From NCBI GenBank assembly GCA_030704615.1, contig CM060732.1, positions 1-64,000 of the forward strand: a DNA stretch of 64,000 nucleotides, given 5' to 3'. Under the pieces are notes generated by a model, which saw only the letters and a list, made by a program, of their open reading frames with translations, was not told the DNA's origin and made no database searches. Each line of letters starts with the position of its first letter. Position 1 is the stretch's first letter. The stretch is from Takakia lepidozioides. Lineage: Eukaryota; Streptophyta; Takakiopsida; Takakiales; Takakiaceae. A program made the position numbers and the translations under genes. This document shows, piece after piece, positions 53,034 through 63,835 of the stretch.

Positions 53034-53447
53034 GACCTTCTGTGTAAGTCCAAGGTGTGGGTATGGAACACCTTTTGTGGCAAAGCTTTTGCCGAGTTGA
53101 AGCAGCGGATGGTGGAAGCTCCAGTCTTGAAAATCCCGGAGTTCGACCGTCCATTTGAGATTCATACAGATGCGTCGGATTTCACAATTGGGGGTGTGCT
53201 CATGCAGGATGGACGTCCAGTGGTTTACGAAAGTAAGAAACTGAATGAAGTGGAGCGACGGTGGCCTCGCATGAGAAAGAAATGAAGGCGGTGGCACATT
53301 GCCTTGAGCTTTGGCGCCACTATGTTGGTTCCAACCTGGTGAAGGTGTTCACAGACAATGTCACGGTGACGTATTTTGCCACGTAGCCTAAGTTGTCCCC
53401 AAAAACACTTAGGTGGCAAGACGCTTTGGCGGTGTTCGACGTGGACC
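53034..53447 (+). pseudogene. B1 RNase H fragment
   Basis: Continues B1 after M2: [40 protein letters not shown] (RNase H start), then a frameshift near 53270 (bases lost relative to B2 at 59895) and a TAG near 53386. It ends at TTCGACGTGGA, where an inverted LTR piece starts. Integrase and the 3' LTR are absent. Confidence 0.85.
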
Positions 53448-53604
53448 CGGTGTGCGGGGCTCCACCTAGTGAGCGCCTCCGCCTCCTTGAGTGCCTTGGG
53501 CATTCAAGGGTCAGCCCCCGTACCTATCGCTGCCACTGCCCCCACCACAGGGGCAGCCCCTCTTGCATCCCGACCCCCTGCCCTCAAGGCAAAGGGCCGC
53601 GACA
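53448..53604 (-). mobile_element. inverted fragment of a B LTR
   Basis: First ~157 bp of a B LTR in minus orientation, beginning TGTCGCGG at 53604. Joined head-on to the B1 RNase H fragment, so it is not the normal 3' LTR of B1. Confidence 0.8.
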
Positions 53605-53607
53605 CAC

Positions 53608-54452
53608 ACCCCTACCAACAGGGAGTCGAAGTCCTCATCGACTTGTCCATTTTGTAGAAATGAACATCCAAGTTGTGGCGTCCCACATCAAGGAGTTTGT
53701 TTCTGTACCATGGCGTCCCATGGCAAAGAACCAAACCCCACACTTGACTCTACTCTCCACTAGCTAGTTAGGCCAACTTCCTCCAAGTCCCGGCCAAGGG
53801 TGGAGCCTCTCAAGCCCCACCCAGTGCACGCTTCTTGGCCTACTTCAAGGCCAAAGAACGATCCTCCCCAATGATCAAATTGCCTTACTGCAACAACATT
53901 GCTTGCGACCGCTCATGATGTCGCTTTTGGCATCACCTTGAGCAAGGGTTCACCTTGAACCCTTTTTGACTAGGAAGATAACCTTGAACTAACCATGCGC
54001 CCCAATCACTACCGTACCTCAGGCCAGCATTCCAAGGCGGACCCAATTGTAGTGATTGGGGCGCACGGTTGGTTCAAGGTTATCTTCCTAGTCAAAGAGG
54101 GTTCCAGGGAACCCTTGCTCAAGGTGATGCCAAAAGCGGCATCATGAGCGGTCGCAAGCAATGTTGTTGCAGTAAGGCGATTCGATCCTCGGGGAGGATC
54201 GTTCCTTGGCCTTGAAGTAGGCCAAGAAGAGTGCACTGGGAGGAGCTTGAGAGGCTCCACCCTTGGCCGGGACTTGGAGGAAGTCGGCCGAACTAGCTAG
54301 TGGAGAGTAGAGTCAAGTGTGGGGTTTGGTTCTTTGCCATGGGACGCCATGGTACGGAAACAAACTCCTTGATGTGGGACGCCACAACTTGGATGTTCGT
54401 TTCTACAAAATGGACAAGTCGATGAGGACATCGACTCCCTGTTGGTAGGGGT
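53608..54452. repeat. large fold-back (inverted repeat, two ~405-bp arms)
   Basis: Left arm 53608-54012 and right arm 54049-54452 are reverse complements with few differences, separated by 36 bp (54013-54048). Arm tips read ACCCCTACCAACAGGGAGTC. The left tip abuts the end of the B LTR fragment and the right tip the end of the A3 LTR. No convincing protein in either arm. It could be a fold-back transposon or the product of a replication or repair template switch. Confidence 0.85.
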
Positions 54453-55431
54453 TGTCGCGCGGCTTTTACTCACCCATCCCTTCGCTATCCGAGGCGGAAA
54501 CTCCAAGATAGAAGAGTTGGAAATCTCTAAGTACTCAGCCCGCGCAGAACAATCAGTCATGACCTACAGCTAGTGTATCATGGGGGTGTTTCCTATTTGT
54601 TTCCCTTTCCGCATTCATCTTAGCTACCTTACCATTGATAATTAAGTATCAGTTTGCTTCATCAATCTATCGGTTTCCTTCACTCATCCATTCAATCCAC
54701 AGCTTCTCTCAGATCTCTCTACACAGTGTGATTGTATCTTATAAGTATCAGATTATGATTTATCAGGTATCAGGCCGAAGCCATTATGTCTCTAATCTGC
54801 TCTCCCATATCACTACAGCTTTGCATATAACAAACATCTACTAATCCTCTTTTCTCCTTCACCGTGCTCTCCATCTCTTGCCTCCGATCTCCGCTCCAGC
54901 CTGACTCAGAAGTCCTCCCCGAATAATGATCCCCTCCTTCATTCCCCGTTTCTCCCTTTATCCTCCTATCCGCGGTTCTAACCGTTTCCCTCTCTAACCG
55001 TCGTCTGTGAACTAACATGTTCCCTTCACAGGTGTTGTTCCCCACAGTCATTCCCTGTCCTACTCTTCGTTCCCTATTATCGTGACAGCTGTGTCAAGCG
55101 GTGACTGGCTGTGTTTGGCTGTGTCGGGCTGTGACTGGCTGTGTGGGCTGTGTCTGCTGTGACGACTGTGACGGGCTGTGTGGGCTGTGTCTGTTGTGAC
55201 GACTGTGACGGGCTGTGTTGGCTGTGTCTGCTGTGACGACTGTGACGGGCTGTGTTGGCTGTGTGGGCTGTGACGACTGTGACGGGCTGTGTCGGCTGTG
55301 ACGACTGTGTAACCCCCCTCTACAGTGCGCTGCTGTCACCCCTAAGGCTCCTGTTGGTCTCAGTCTGTGCAAAATTAAGGGTACCCTACAGATCCCATAT
55401 AAGTGTCTAAGTCCCCTACAGTCCTCTAACA
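54453..55431 (-). mobile_element. A3 3' LTR
   Basis: TGTTAGAGGACTG (55431) to CGCGCGACA (54453), 979 bp. Minisatellite of GGCTGTG units at 55085-55310 with CTGTGACGACTGTGACGGG sub-repeats. Carries the same LTR-encoded ORF0 start (MTDCSARAEYLEISN) and the GGTGAGTAAAA donor-like site. Polypurine tract GAGGGGGGAAGGGG follows at 55434-55448 (minus strand). Confidence 0.85.
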
Positions 55432-55462
55432 TTACCCCTTCCCCCCTCAAAAAGCCGTGTCC

Positions 55463-56221
55463 TCACGGTTTACTGTTTTCGAGTAGCAAACCTTTGTGAG
55501 TGAGCACCTTGTTGACGTTGATAGTTTCGTGGTGGGCTGTGTGTACGAGCCCGAGGTCTGTCTCTGGTTGATGGAGATGGTTGATCACTACCTGGATAAG
55601 TGAGGCCTTCTGGAGGCTGATATCGAGGTAATCTTTCCGGCATAGGAGATCCCCTTTGTTTCTTTTCTTCCATCTGAATTGCATAGTCTTCTCCATGTCA
55701 AAAGAATTCTGTGAAGAAACAGTTGTATCAGAATCCTCATCGCCTCTCAGGTGTTTTAATTTTCGAACTTTTTGTGGAATCATCTGGGGCATACAATGCT
55801 GTCCTACCATGTCTGGAAGTTTGTATTTTACAACTTGGTGTAACCGCTGAACAGCAAAATTGGTGTAGGCACTGAGCTCCTTGTCTGTCCAGATGAGTGG
55901 GGTACCAATTACTGGTGCAGCGTGCAAGTACTTCCATGCCACATGTCCCTTATAGAGAATGTCATCAAGTCCGAATTTCTGTGTTGACAAATGGTTGCAG
56001 GCTGCTTGAAACCATGAACGAATTTGAGAATCCTTCTGCATCATAACTTTTGGGTCATATAGGTACATATGAGGTGGCACCGAAGGTAATACCCAATGAT
56101 CTCCACTGGAGTAACTTTGAAAGCGTGTTTGCATCTTTTGTTGCTCAATGTGGTAACGTACCAGAATGTGGGTCCGCCTTGGAATGCTAGCCTGAGGTAC
56201 GGGAATACTCCGAAGCCGCAC
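55463..56221 (-). pseudogene. A3 3'-terminal ORF, unknown
   Basis: Frame of about 252 codons lying between integrase and the polypurine tract in family A. It includes IPRRTHILVRYHIEQQKMQT, DKELSAYTNFAVQRLHQVVK and PQKVRKLKHLRGDEDSD. A 1-bp deletion near 55697 (relative to A2 28318) shifts it. The original tail is the Arg/Pro-rich PMPERLPRYQPPEG frame (55673-55470). The first codons (above about 56160) may not belong: GGTCCGCCTTGGAATGCT there is shared with the fold-back spacer. No known domain. Confidence 0.45.
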
Positions 56222-56274
56222 TACGACTTCGTCCCGAGGCTACACAATTATAGTACGTGAAAGGAAGCACGTAG

Positions 56275-57003
56275 TGTCGCGGCCCTTTGCCTTGAGGGCA
56301 GGGGGTCGGGACACACGAGGGGCTGCCCCTGTGGTGGGGGCAGCGGCAGCGATAGGTATGGGGGGGCTGAAGCACCCTTGAGTGCCCAAGGCACTCAGGG
56401 TAGCGGAGGCGCTCACTAGGTGGAGCCCCGCACACCGGGTTGCGGTGGGGGTGGCTCCACAAGGGGTAGTGGTAGCTTAGCGGGACTTAGTGGGGGTGGC
56501 ATAGGACTCACCATGGGGGCGGAGACCTCGTGGTGGGAGTCGTGGGGAGTCTTGGGACTCATCACGGTCCATAGGGGCCGTGGTGAGTGGGCCAAGACTC
56601 ACCGCGACTCATCACCGGGAGTCGAGGGTTTTCGTGGTGGTTCGCCATAAAATGGCATGGCTGGTTGTGAAACCCCCGCGGACAGCTACAGAAGTATATA
56701 TAAGGGGAGTAGTGACCCCGAGAATGGTGCAAGCCTGTTGGTGACCAAAAACTAGTGAGTAAGCGAGCGAGCCGGAAAGCAACCAAAGAGTGGGGAGCTG
56801 TTCCGGACTGCCATCTACCAAAGGGAATTCTCCTAGTCCCAAATAGGTGGAGGGTTTAGTGGGAAGCGAAGGGGGACCGTTATGTCCCGGTGAGCAGCCG
56901 AAGCTCCAAGTTGGCCCGGGCGGCCAGGTTGGGAGTCAGGCGCGCGCATCAAAGCGAGTAACTATGACTTCAAGGGGAGCTTATCGAAGTGAGGTGCGCG
57001 ACA
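56275..57003 (+). mobile_element. B2 5' LTR
   Basis: TGTCGCGGCCC...GTGCGCGACA, 729 bp. TATA box TATATATAA at 56695-56703. About 90% or more similar by eye to the B1 LTR and the solo LTR. Confidence 0.9.
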
Positions 57004-57005
57004 CT

Positions 57006-57017
57006 TGGTATCAGAGC
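57006..57017 (+). other. B2 primer binding site
   Basis: TGGTATCAGAGC two bases after the LTR end, complementary to the 3' end of initiator tRNA-Met, as in many plant LTR elements. Confidence 0.85.
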
Positions 57018-57058
57018 TTAGAGTTCAGTACGTGATCGTCCTTGGGATTGGCCTCATC

Positions 57059-58234
57059 ATGGGGTCGGGCAAGCCAAAGCGAAAGCGGAACGGCCCAAAA
57101 GATGATGATCCTGGTGAGCCCGATGGGGGCGACGTGTCACCGAAGCGGCCGTTTGAGGAAGCGACGCAGGTTTCTGAAAGCGAGGCCACCCAAGAGCGGG
57201 AGGAATCCGAGGAGTTGGAGCCCGAGGAATCCGTGAGAGCTCCGACCGACCAACAGATGCCTCCCATGCCGGCAGCCTTTTGGGAAGGGTTGTTGGCGCA
57301 GTTTGGCGGGACGTTGAAAGACGTGTTGAAGGCGGCTAATGCCACTTCCACTAAGGCAAAGTTTAAGGTGAAGCCTAAGGAACCCGGCACCTTCGAGGGC
57401 GTCCGAAATCGGAAGGCACTCAACACCTGGCTCCTGGAGCTAGAGCAGTACTTCCGGGCGGCCAAGTTGAGTGACGAGGATCGGGTGGAAGTGGCTCCCA
57501 CCTATTTGAGGGGCTATGCTCAACAATGGTGGCAGAAACGCCTTCACGACCGAGGTCCAAGCCCGGAAACCTTGGACTGGAGTGGGTTCAAGGAATTGAC
57601 GAAGAGACAGTTTGTGCCCCTCAACGCGTCCTGGCTTGCCCGGGACAAGATGAGGAATTTGAAGCAAACAGATGACATTCGGGGGTATGTCCAGGCTTTC
57701 AATGTGCTGTTGCTCAAAGTCGCGGACATGGCAGAACCAGAAATGGTCTTCAACTTTGTGGCGGGACTGGCCCCATGGGCCAGGCGGAAGTTGGAGGAGA
57801 AGCCACCCAAGACTTTGAACGAGGCAATTGAGAGGGCTGAATGTTTCTCGGATGTCCCTAGGGGTGAGAGACAAGGCCGTACGGAGCTGAACCACAAGAA
57901 GACCCGGCGGGAAGGTGACTCCTCCCGACCGGAAAAGAAGTGGGATAGGCCACACGGCGATAATGGCACGTGGAAATCGAAGGGAGGGCCTTCACACGTC
58001 AAGGCGGCACCCGGTGCTTCAAAAGGAAAAGCGGGTGGAGCGGCTTATGGCGGACAGAAGGCGACCTTTGATGGAGTGTGTTTCAATTGCGGGGAGCCCG
58101 GGCACATGGCCAAGAAGTGCACAAAACCTCGACAATTGAACATGACTCGGGCAACCACGGAGCTGTCGGAAGATACCATCAGTCGCTTGGTGGAAGCGGT
58201 GGTTGCCAGGACCCGTAGGCAACTATTCTTGTGA
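57059..58234 (+). pseudogene. B2 gag
   Basis: ATG at 57059 (MGSGKPKRKRNG). Acidic N-terminal part, FWEGLLAQFGGTLKDVLKAA, LNTWLLELEQYFRAAKLSD (retrotransposon gag), SGFKELTKRQFVPLNASW and a single CCHC knuckle CFNCGEPGHMAKKC at 58080-58121. It ends at a TGA because about 5 bp are missing near 58210 compared with B1, in which gag reads straight into protease. The parent therefore had one gag-pol frame. Gag forms the virus-like particle and binds RNA. Confidence 0.9.
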
Positions 58235-61200
58235 GTTGTTTCAGGAAACTGGCGCCCTGCGTAAAGGGAGTCAGTTATTGTTCGTGGATGGGATAATATC
58301 CGGAACTAACGTGTCGTTGTTGGTGGATACAGGAGCGTCGCACTCCTTCATGACACCGGCGGCGGCGCGAAAGTTGGGACTCCTGACAAGTGACGTGGGG
58401 GCCTCTATTGAGGTGTGTTCTGCCAAAGGAGAACCACAGTTGGCGACAAGGTTGGCGTTTGATGTTCCTCTTCAACTAGGGAGTTGGGAGGGACGTGAGA
58501 ACTTCACCATCTGCGAGATCGATGGAGTGGATCTCATTTTGGGGATGACCTTTTTGAGCAAATCCGGAGCGGTCATAGATGGCCGCAAGAGAGTAGTCAC
58601 GCTGCCATGTGAGAATGGTGGCAAGGTTTTACAAGTGTCGGAAACGCCCAAATCCGTGGGAGGGCGAATAAACCTTCTGTCAGCAAAGGAGTGGGCCGTG
58701 GAGGAGGCACATGAGCCCCAATTTTTGCTTTACATTAGAGAAGTGAAAGGAGAAGGCGATGGGGAGCCAAGCCCAGATTGGATCAAGGGGATTTTGGAGA
58801 AATACCAGGATGTGATGCCGGAGGATTTACCAAGCGGCTTGCCACCGCGAAGAGGAGTTGACCACAAGATTGAGGTGATACCGGGATCAAAACCGCCTGC
58901 CAAGGCGCCCTACCGGTTGAGCCACAGAGAGTTGGTCGAGCTGAAGACTCAGCTCAAGGATCTAATGTCAAAGGGGTACATCCGGCCGAGTAAGTCACCT
59001 TACGGAGCCCCGGTGCTATTTGCAGACAAGAAGGATGGGACGCTGTGGATGTGTGTCGATTACAGGGCTCTGAATAAGGTGACTATCAAAAACCGGTACC
59101 CTTTGCCAAGGATCGACGACCTCTTCGATCGGTTGGCAGGAGCGAAGTATTTCAGCCGGATCGACTTGCGCTCCGGCTATCACCAAATTCGGGTGGCGGA
59201 AGGAGATGAGGAGAAGACCGCGTGCAGGACAAGGTATGGTTCATATGAGTTCTTGGTGATGCCTTTTGGGCTCACCAATGCACCAGCAACATTTAGCACG
59301 CTGATGAACAGCCTTTTTCAGGAGTGGTTGGATGACTTTGTGATCGTGTACATCGACGACATCTTGGTGTACTCAAAAACAAAGGAGGAGCACCTGGAGC
59401 ACCTGAAAAGGGTGTTCCAAAAATTGCGAGAAGGGAAGCTGTATGCCAAAGCTTCAAAGTGCGAATTCGGGGTCACAAAAGTGGAGTTCCTGGGGCATGT
59501 GATTACACAGAATGGGATCAAAATGGATGACAGAAAGGTGAGGGCGATCTTGGACTGGGAGCCTCCGACTTCGGTCCCGGGAGTGCGATCCTTCCTAGGA
59601 CTCGCCTCCTATTACCGGAAGTATGTGAGAAATTTCGCCAAGATCGCGGGGCCGTTGTCGGACCTTCTGTGTAAATCCAAAGAATGGAATACATTTTGTG
59701 GCCAAGTTTTTGCTGAATTGAAGCAACGGATGGCGGAAGCTCCAGTCTTGAAAATCCCGGAGTTCGATCGTCCATTTGAGATTCATACAGATGCGTCGGA
59801 CTTCGCGATTGGGGGTGTACTTATGCAAGATGGACGTCTAGTGGCTTACGAAAGTAAGAAACTGAATGAAGTGGAGCGACGGTGGCCGTCGCACGAAAAA
59901 GAGAGGAAGGCGGTGGTGCATTGCCTCGAGCTTTGGCGCCACTATGTTGGTTCCAACCCAGTGAAGGTGTTCACGGACAATGTCACGGTGAAGTATTTTG
60001 CCACGCAGCCCAAGTTGTCCCCAAAACAACTTAGGTGGCAAGATACTTTGGCGGTGTTCGACGTGGATATCCAGTACAAACCGGGACAAGACAACGTGGT
60101 GGCCGATGCTTTAAGTAGAAAGCAGCAGCTCTTGTTGGTGTACAAGGGCGAGACGGCGCTCCAAAAGAAGATCCGGAAGGCTTGCCGGAAGGATGAGCTG
60201 GCAAAGTCCGCGATGCAGGACTTGAGGATGGGGGGTAAATTGCAGTTCCACTTGCAAAATGGACTGCTCCGGTATAAGCAAAAACGTCTCTACGTGCCGA
60301 AGGGAGGGATCAGAGATAGCCTCTTGAGAGAATGCCATGATAGCCCGCTTGCGGGCCACGGCGGAGCCAAGCGCACTGCGTCACTCTTGAAGAAAGAGTA
60401 TTTCTGGCCCAAACTGAGGGAGGAGGCAGAGGAGTATGTCAAGACATGCACCACATGCCAACAAAACCGGAGCGAGTACAAAAAGCAAGCGGGGCTGTTA
60501 TAAATTCCAGAGGGGACTTGGGAAAGCGTCTCGATGGATTTCATGACTGCTATGCCGCTGTCAAAAGGATTCGATGCAAACTTGGTGGTGGTGGATAGGT
60601 TCAGTAAAATGGGCCATTTCATCCCCACCAAGGAGACGACAACGGCGCAGGAGACAGGGCGACTTTACTTCGCCCACGTCTTAAAACATCATGGAGTCCC
60701 GAAGGATATTGTCTCGGACCGCGATCCAAAGTTTATGAGTAAATTTTGGAGGGCACTTTGGAAGAAGATGGGGACGAGGCTGAAGATGAGCACCGCCTTC
60801 CGACCTACGACCGACGGCCAAACAGAAAGGGTGAATTCCGTAGTGAAGCAGATCTTGCGGAATTACGTGTCGGCAGACCAAACAGACTGGGTGGAACACT
60901 TAGACGCGGCAGAGTTCTGTTATAATAACACAGAACACTCCGCAACGGGAGTTTCCCCTTTCGTATTGGTCTATGGAAAAGCACCTCTGGTGCCGACAAG
61001 TTGGGCCGCCCAGGACGTTGAGGAACCGGCAGTAGCGGCGGTACTGGAAGAACGCGAGCGTTTGTTGAAGCTCGCAAAGTACAATATTGCCAAAGCTAGG
61101 AAACGGTATGAAAGGTAGGCGAATCGGAAGCGGAGGGAAGTGAAGTTTGAGGCAGACACAGAGGTCTGGTTGAACATCAAGAATTTCCGACTACCTCCGG

Positions 61201-61601
61201 AAGTGAGTCCGAAGTTTGTACCTCCGTATGCGGGACCCTTTCGCATTCGGAAGGTTATGAATGAGGATGTGTATGAATTGGAGCTGCCGGCAAACAGCAA
61301 GGTGCACCCAGTATTCCATGTCTCCCTTTTGCAGCCTTACTTCAAAGATGAAGCGCGTCCGAATCGGCATCAAGTGTTGCGTCCGCCACCTATGCTGTTG
61401 GATCATGAAAATGAACCTAAGTACGAGGTGGAGGCAATACTTAAGTCGAGGAGGTTCAGGAACCGAGAAACAGAGTATCTCGTCAAATGGAAGGGCTATC
61501 ATCATGTGGAGGCATCTTGGGTGCGTGCCTCAGAAATGGGAAACGCATCCAAGGCGGTTGCAGCTTTCGAAGGGCGACCTCAAAAGCGGAAGAAGCGTTG
61601 A
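58203..61601 (+). pseudogene. B2 pol: protease, RT, RNase H, integrase, chromodomain
   Basis: One frame with two stops: TAA 60501-60503 and TAG 61116-61118. Protease [10 protein letters not shown] near 58325. [22 protein letters not shown] near 59157, [24 protein letters not shown] near 59350. RNase [14 protein letters not shown] near 59785, ending VADALSRK near 60100. Integrase: [13 protein letters not shown] and CTTCQQNR (HHCC), MDFMTAMPLS (first Asp), SDRDPKFMSKFW (second), PTTDGQTERVN (Glu), then a GPF-type C-terminal domain. It ends in a chromodomain (about 61420-61570: YEVEAILKSRR, YLVKWKGY, ASWVRASEM), which directs insertion to modified chromatin in chromoviruses. The active-site residues are otherwise present. 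Confidence 0.92.
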
Positions 61602-61993
61602 TGGGGACATCAACCTTGGAGCGTAGGGGAGGAAATGCATGCTTAGCCCGGCTTAGCTAGCTTAGGAATCCGATTGCGAAAACTTGTATTGTACAAAACG
61701 TGCTATAAATGAAATGGATTCCAAATGTTGTGCGTCCTATTTTGTTTGGAATGGTGATGCATGGTATGGTTGGCTAGTGTGTAGAATGCATGCTAGCTTA
61801 TAAAAGTGGGAGAGGTAAATTGGGTTAATCGTGTGTTTGCGTAGTGCCGAATTCGGGTGACCCCCATCCAAGGGGCAAGGAAACTTGCGCCTTCTTTGGG
61901 AGTTCACGTGCTAGTGCACACCTGGCGCGTGCGCGTACTATAACTGCGCTACCGAGGGGGTTGCCTTGTAGTGCGGGGTAACGCGGAAGCTAC
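61602..61993 (+). other. B2 3' sequence before the gap
   Basis: A purine-rich AGGGGAGGAAA at 61625-61635 could be the polypurine tract, but the next bases (TGCATGC) do not match the B LTR start TGTCGCGG. The remaining 350 bp has no gene and no LTR match. The 3' LTR must lie in or beyond the gap, or is lost. Confidence 0.5.
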
Positions 61994-62493
61994 NNNNNNN
62001 NNNNNNNNNNNNNNNNNNNNNNNNNNNNNNNNNNNNNNNNNNNNNNNNNNNNNNNNNNNNNNNNNNNNNNNNNNNNNNNNNNNNNNNNNNNNNNNNNNNN
62101 NNNNNNNNNNNNNNNNNNNNNNNNNNNNNNNNNNNNNNNNNNNNNNNNNNNNNNNNNNNNNNNNNNNNNNNNNNNNNNNNNNNNNNNNNNNNNNNNNNNN
62201 NNNNNNNNNNNNNNNNNNNNNNNNNNNNNNNNNNNNNNNNNNNNNNNNNNNNNNNNNNNNNNNNNNNNNNNNNNNNNNNNNNNNNNNNNNNNNNNNNNNN
62301 NNNNNNNNNNNNNNNNNNNNNNNNNNNNNNNNNNNNNNNNNNNNNNNNNNNNNNNNNNNNNNNNNNNNNNNNNNNNNNNNNNNNNNNNNNNNNNNNNNNN
62401 NNNNNNNNNNNNNNNNNNNNNNNNNNNNNNNNNNNNNNNNNNNNNNNNNNNNNNNNNNNNNNNNNNNNNNNNNNNNNNNNNNNNNNNNNNNNN
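61994..62493. other. assembly gap (500 N)
   Basis: Exactly 500 unknown bases, a conventional gap size, so the true length is not known. It separates B2 from the CACTA fragment. Confidence 0.99.
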
Positions 62494-62998
62494 TCTATAA
62501 GACACAGAGTGAGAACTGCTTCAGTTCTCAATTCCTCATACTCTACAGGATTCACCACTTTTGCACACAACTTCTTAAATACACGACATACTCGCAAAAT
62601 GGCCCTTCGAGGACACTTGGCATGAGCCCACGGATAGCAAGCGGTATAATTTGCTGCATGAGCACATGATAGTCATGTGATTTCATGCCAGACAACTTCT
62701 TCTTCACCACATGCTTTTTGAAAGCTGATGCGTAGCCTGTTGGCACTTTCAAGTTCTGCACAATCTCCAGAAAGACTTGTAACTCAGCCTCAGTGAGGAC
62801 ATAAGGGACAGGAGGCATAATTAACGTATCTGCTCTGTCAGGATCACGTTGTAGCCACAATTCTGGGCGCATCCCAAGTAGCTCCAAATCACGGCGAACT
62901 TTCAATGTGTCTTTCTCACCAAAGATAGTTTTAATAATATTTTCAGCCAAGTTCTTCTCGCAATGCATTGCGTCAAACGTGTGGCGGATGAGGAGACC
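62494..62998 (-). pseudogene. CACTA transposase, downstream exon (DUF4218 region)
   Basis: Minus strand. HTFDAMHCEKNLAENI opens the exon after an acceptor TTTTGTAG. KVRRDLELLGMRPELW, then KSHDYHVLMQQIIPLAIRGLMP, is the conserved step of the DUF4218 region in En/Spm-type TNP2 proteins. A frameshift near 62590 moves the match to FKKLCAKVVNPVEYEELRTE, which runs into the gap. Confidence 0.85.
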
Positions 62999-63099
62999 CT
63001 ACAAAATGAACACATAAGCAATTGAGCATTTACTCATCACAATTTAAACAAAAAACACAAAAATGTACACAGCCAATTTAAAGGCCATGAAGGAATTAC

Positions 63100-63835
63100 C
63101 TCCCAATAAGGTAAGACATATAGAATTGACAATCGCTTAACTCCATGAGTTTTTGCTGGGTCTGTCCTGCTATCTGGCGTCCCTCCGTTTTCCACCCATG
63201 CAGTGCGAGTTGTTGCAAGTTCCTTGATTTGTGTTCCAGTCTGCGTTTTTGGAGGAGTTCCATGCTCAGTAGCGCCATTGAACATTCTTGACCTTCTATA
63301 TGGATGATTGCGGGCCAAAAATCTTCGGTGGCCTAGGAAAACAATTTTTCCACATGTGTGTAACTGCTGTGAAGTCACCCCGGGTCCACAAGCTGGACAA
63401 CCAGCATAACCTTTCGTCACTTGACCTGAGAGCAAGCCATATGCAGGGTAGTCATGGATTGACCACATCAACACTGCCCTCAGTGTGAATTCGCGTTGAC
63501 CACGAGGACGGGAAACATCATGAACTGCAATCCCTCTCCATAGTTCCAGTAGCTCTTCCACTAGGGGCATCAGGTAAACATCTACGTTGTCCGAGGTAAC
63601 AGACTCCTTACCAGGAATCAGTAGCGCTAACATGACAAAGAACTTTTTGGTCATTAACCATGGAGGCAGATTGTAATTGACCAAGAGAACGGGCCATGTG
63701 CTCCAACTTGTGGATTGAGCTCCGTAGGGATTTACACCGTCTAAGGCCAATCCAAATCGCAGAGATCGTGGCTCTGCAGCAAAATCCGCAAATGTGGTGT
63801 CAATGTGTCTCCATGCTTTGCTATCAGCTGGATGT
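63100..63835 (-). pseudogene. CACTA transposase TNP2-like exon
   Basis: Minus strand, from the A4 LTR insertion point down to a GTAATT donor at 63099. AWRHIDTTFADF, LRFGLALDGVNPYG, LVNYNLPPWLMTKKFFVMLALL, HDYPAYGLLSGQVTKGYAGC, CPACGPGV and HRRFLARNHPYR are the standard order of the TNP2 transposase domain. The intron (62999-63099, 101 bp) joins it to the DUF4218 part. It moves CACTA DNA transposons by cut and paste. Broken on its 5' side by the A4 LTR. Confidence 0.9.

Larger units (their letters stand above)
54453..56274 (-). mobile_element. gypsy element A3, 3' part
   Basis: Minus-strand 3' LTR 54453-55431, polypurine tract, and the last ORF of family A (55463-56221). Interrupted at 56274 by the B2 LTR. 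No gag or pol of A3 is seen on the other side of B2 or the gap. Confidence 0.8.
56275..61993 (+). mobile_element. chromodomain gypsy element B2
   Basis: 5' LTR 56275-57003, PBS, gag, protease-RT-RNase H-integrase-chromodomain, and about 390 bp of 3' sequence up to the assembly gap. No 3' LTR is seen before the gap. Almost full length and the least damaged element here: the coding region has one frameshift at the gag-pol boundary and two in-frame stops. It inserted in A3. Confidence 0.9.

Noticed and set aside
54297-54560. Apparent zinc-finger ORF with CPFCRNEHPSC
   Set aside because: It starts in the A3 LTR and runs into the fold-back arm; the Cys/His pattern is short and the frame is an accidental join.
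61938-62669. ORFs spanning the gap
   Set aside because: They are mostly unknown residues across 500 N; only the short DUF4218 piece at 62494-62597 is real.
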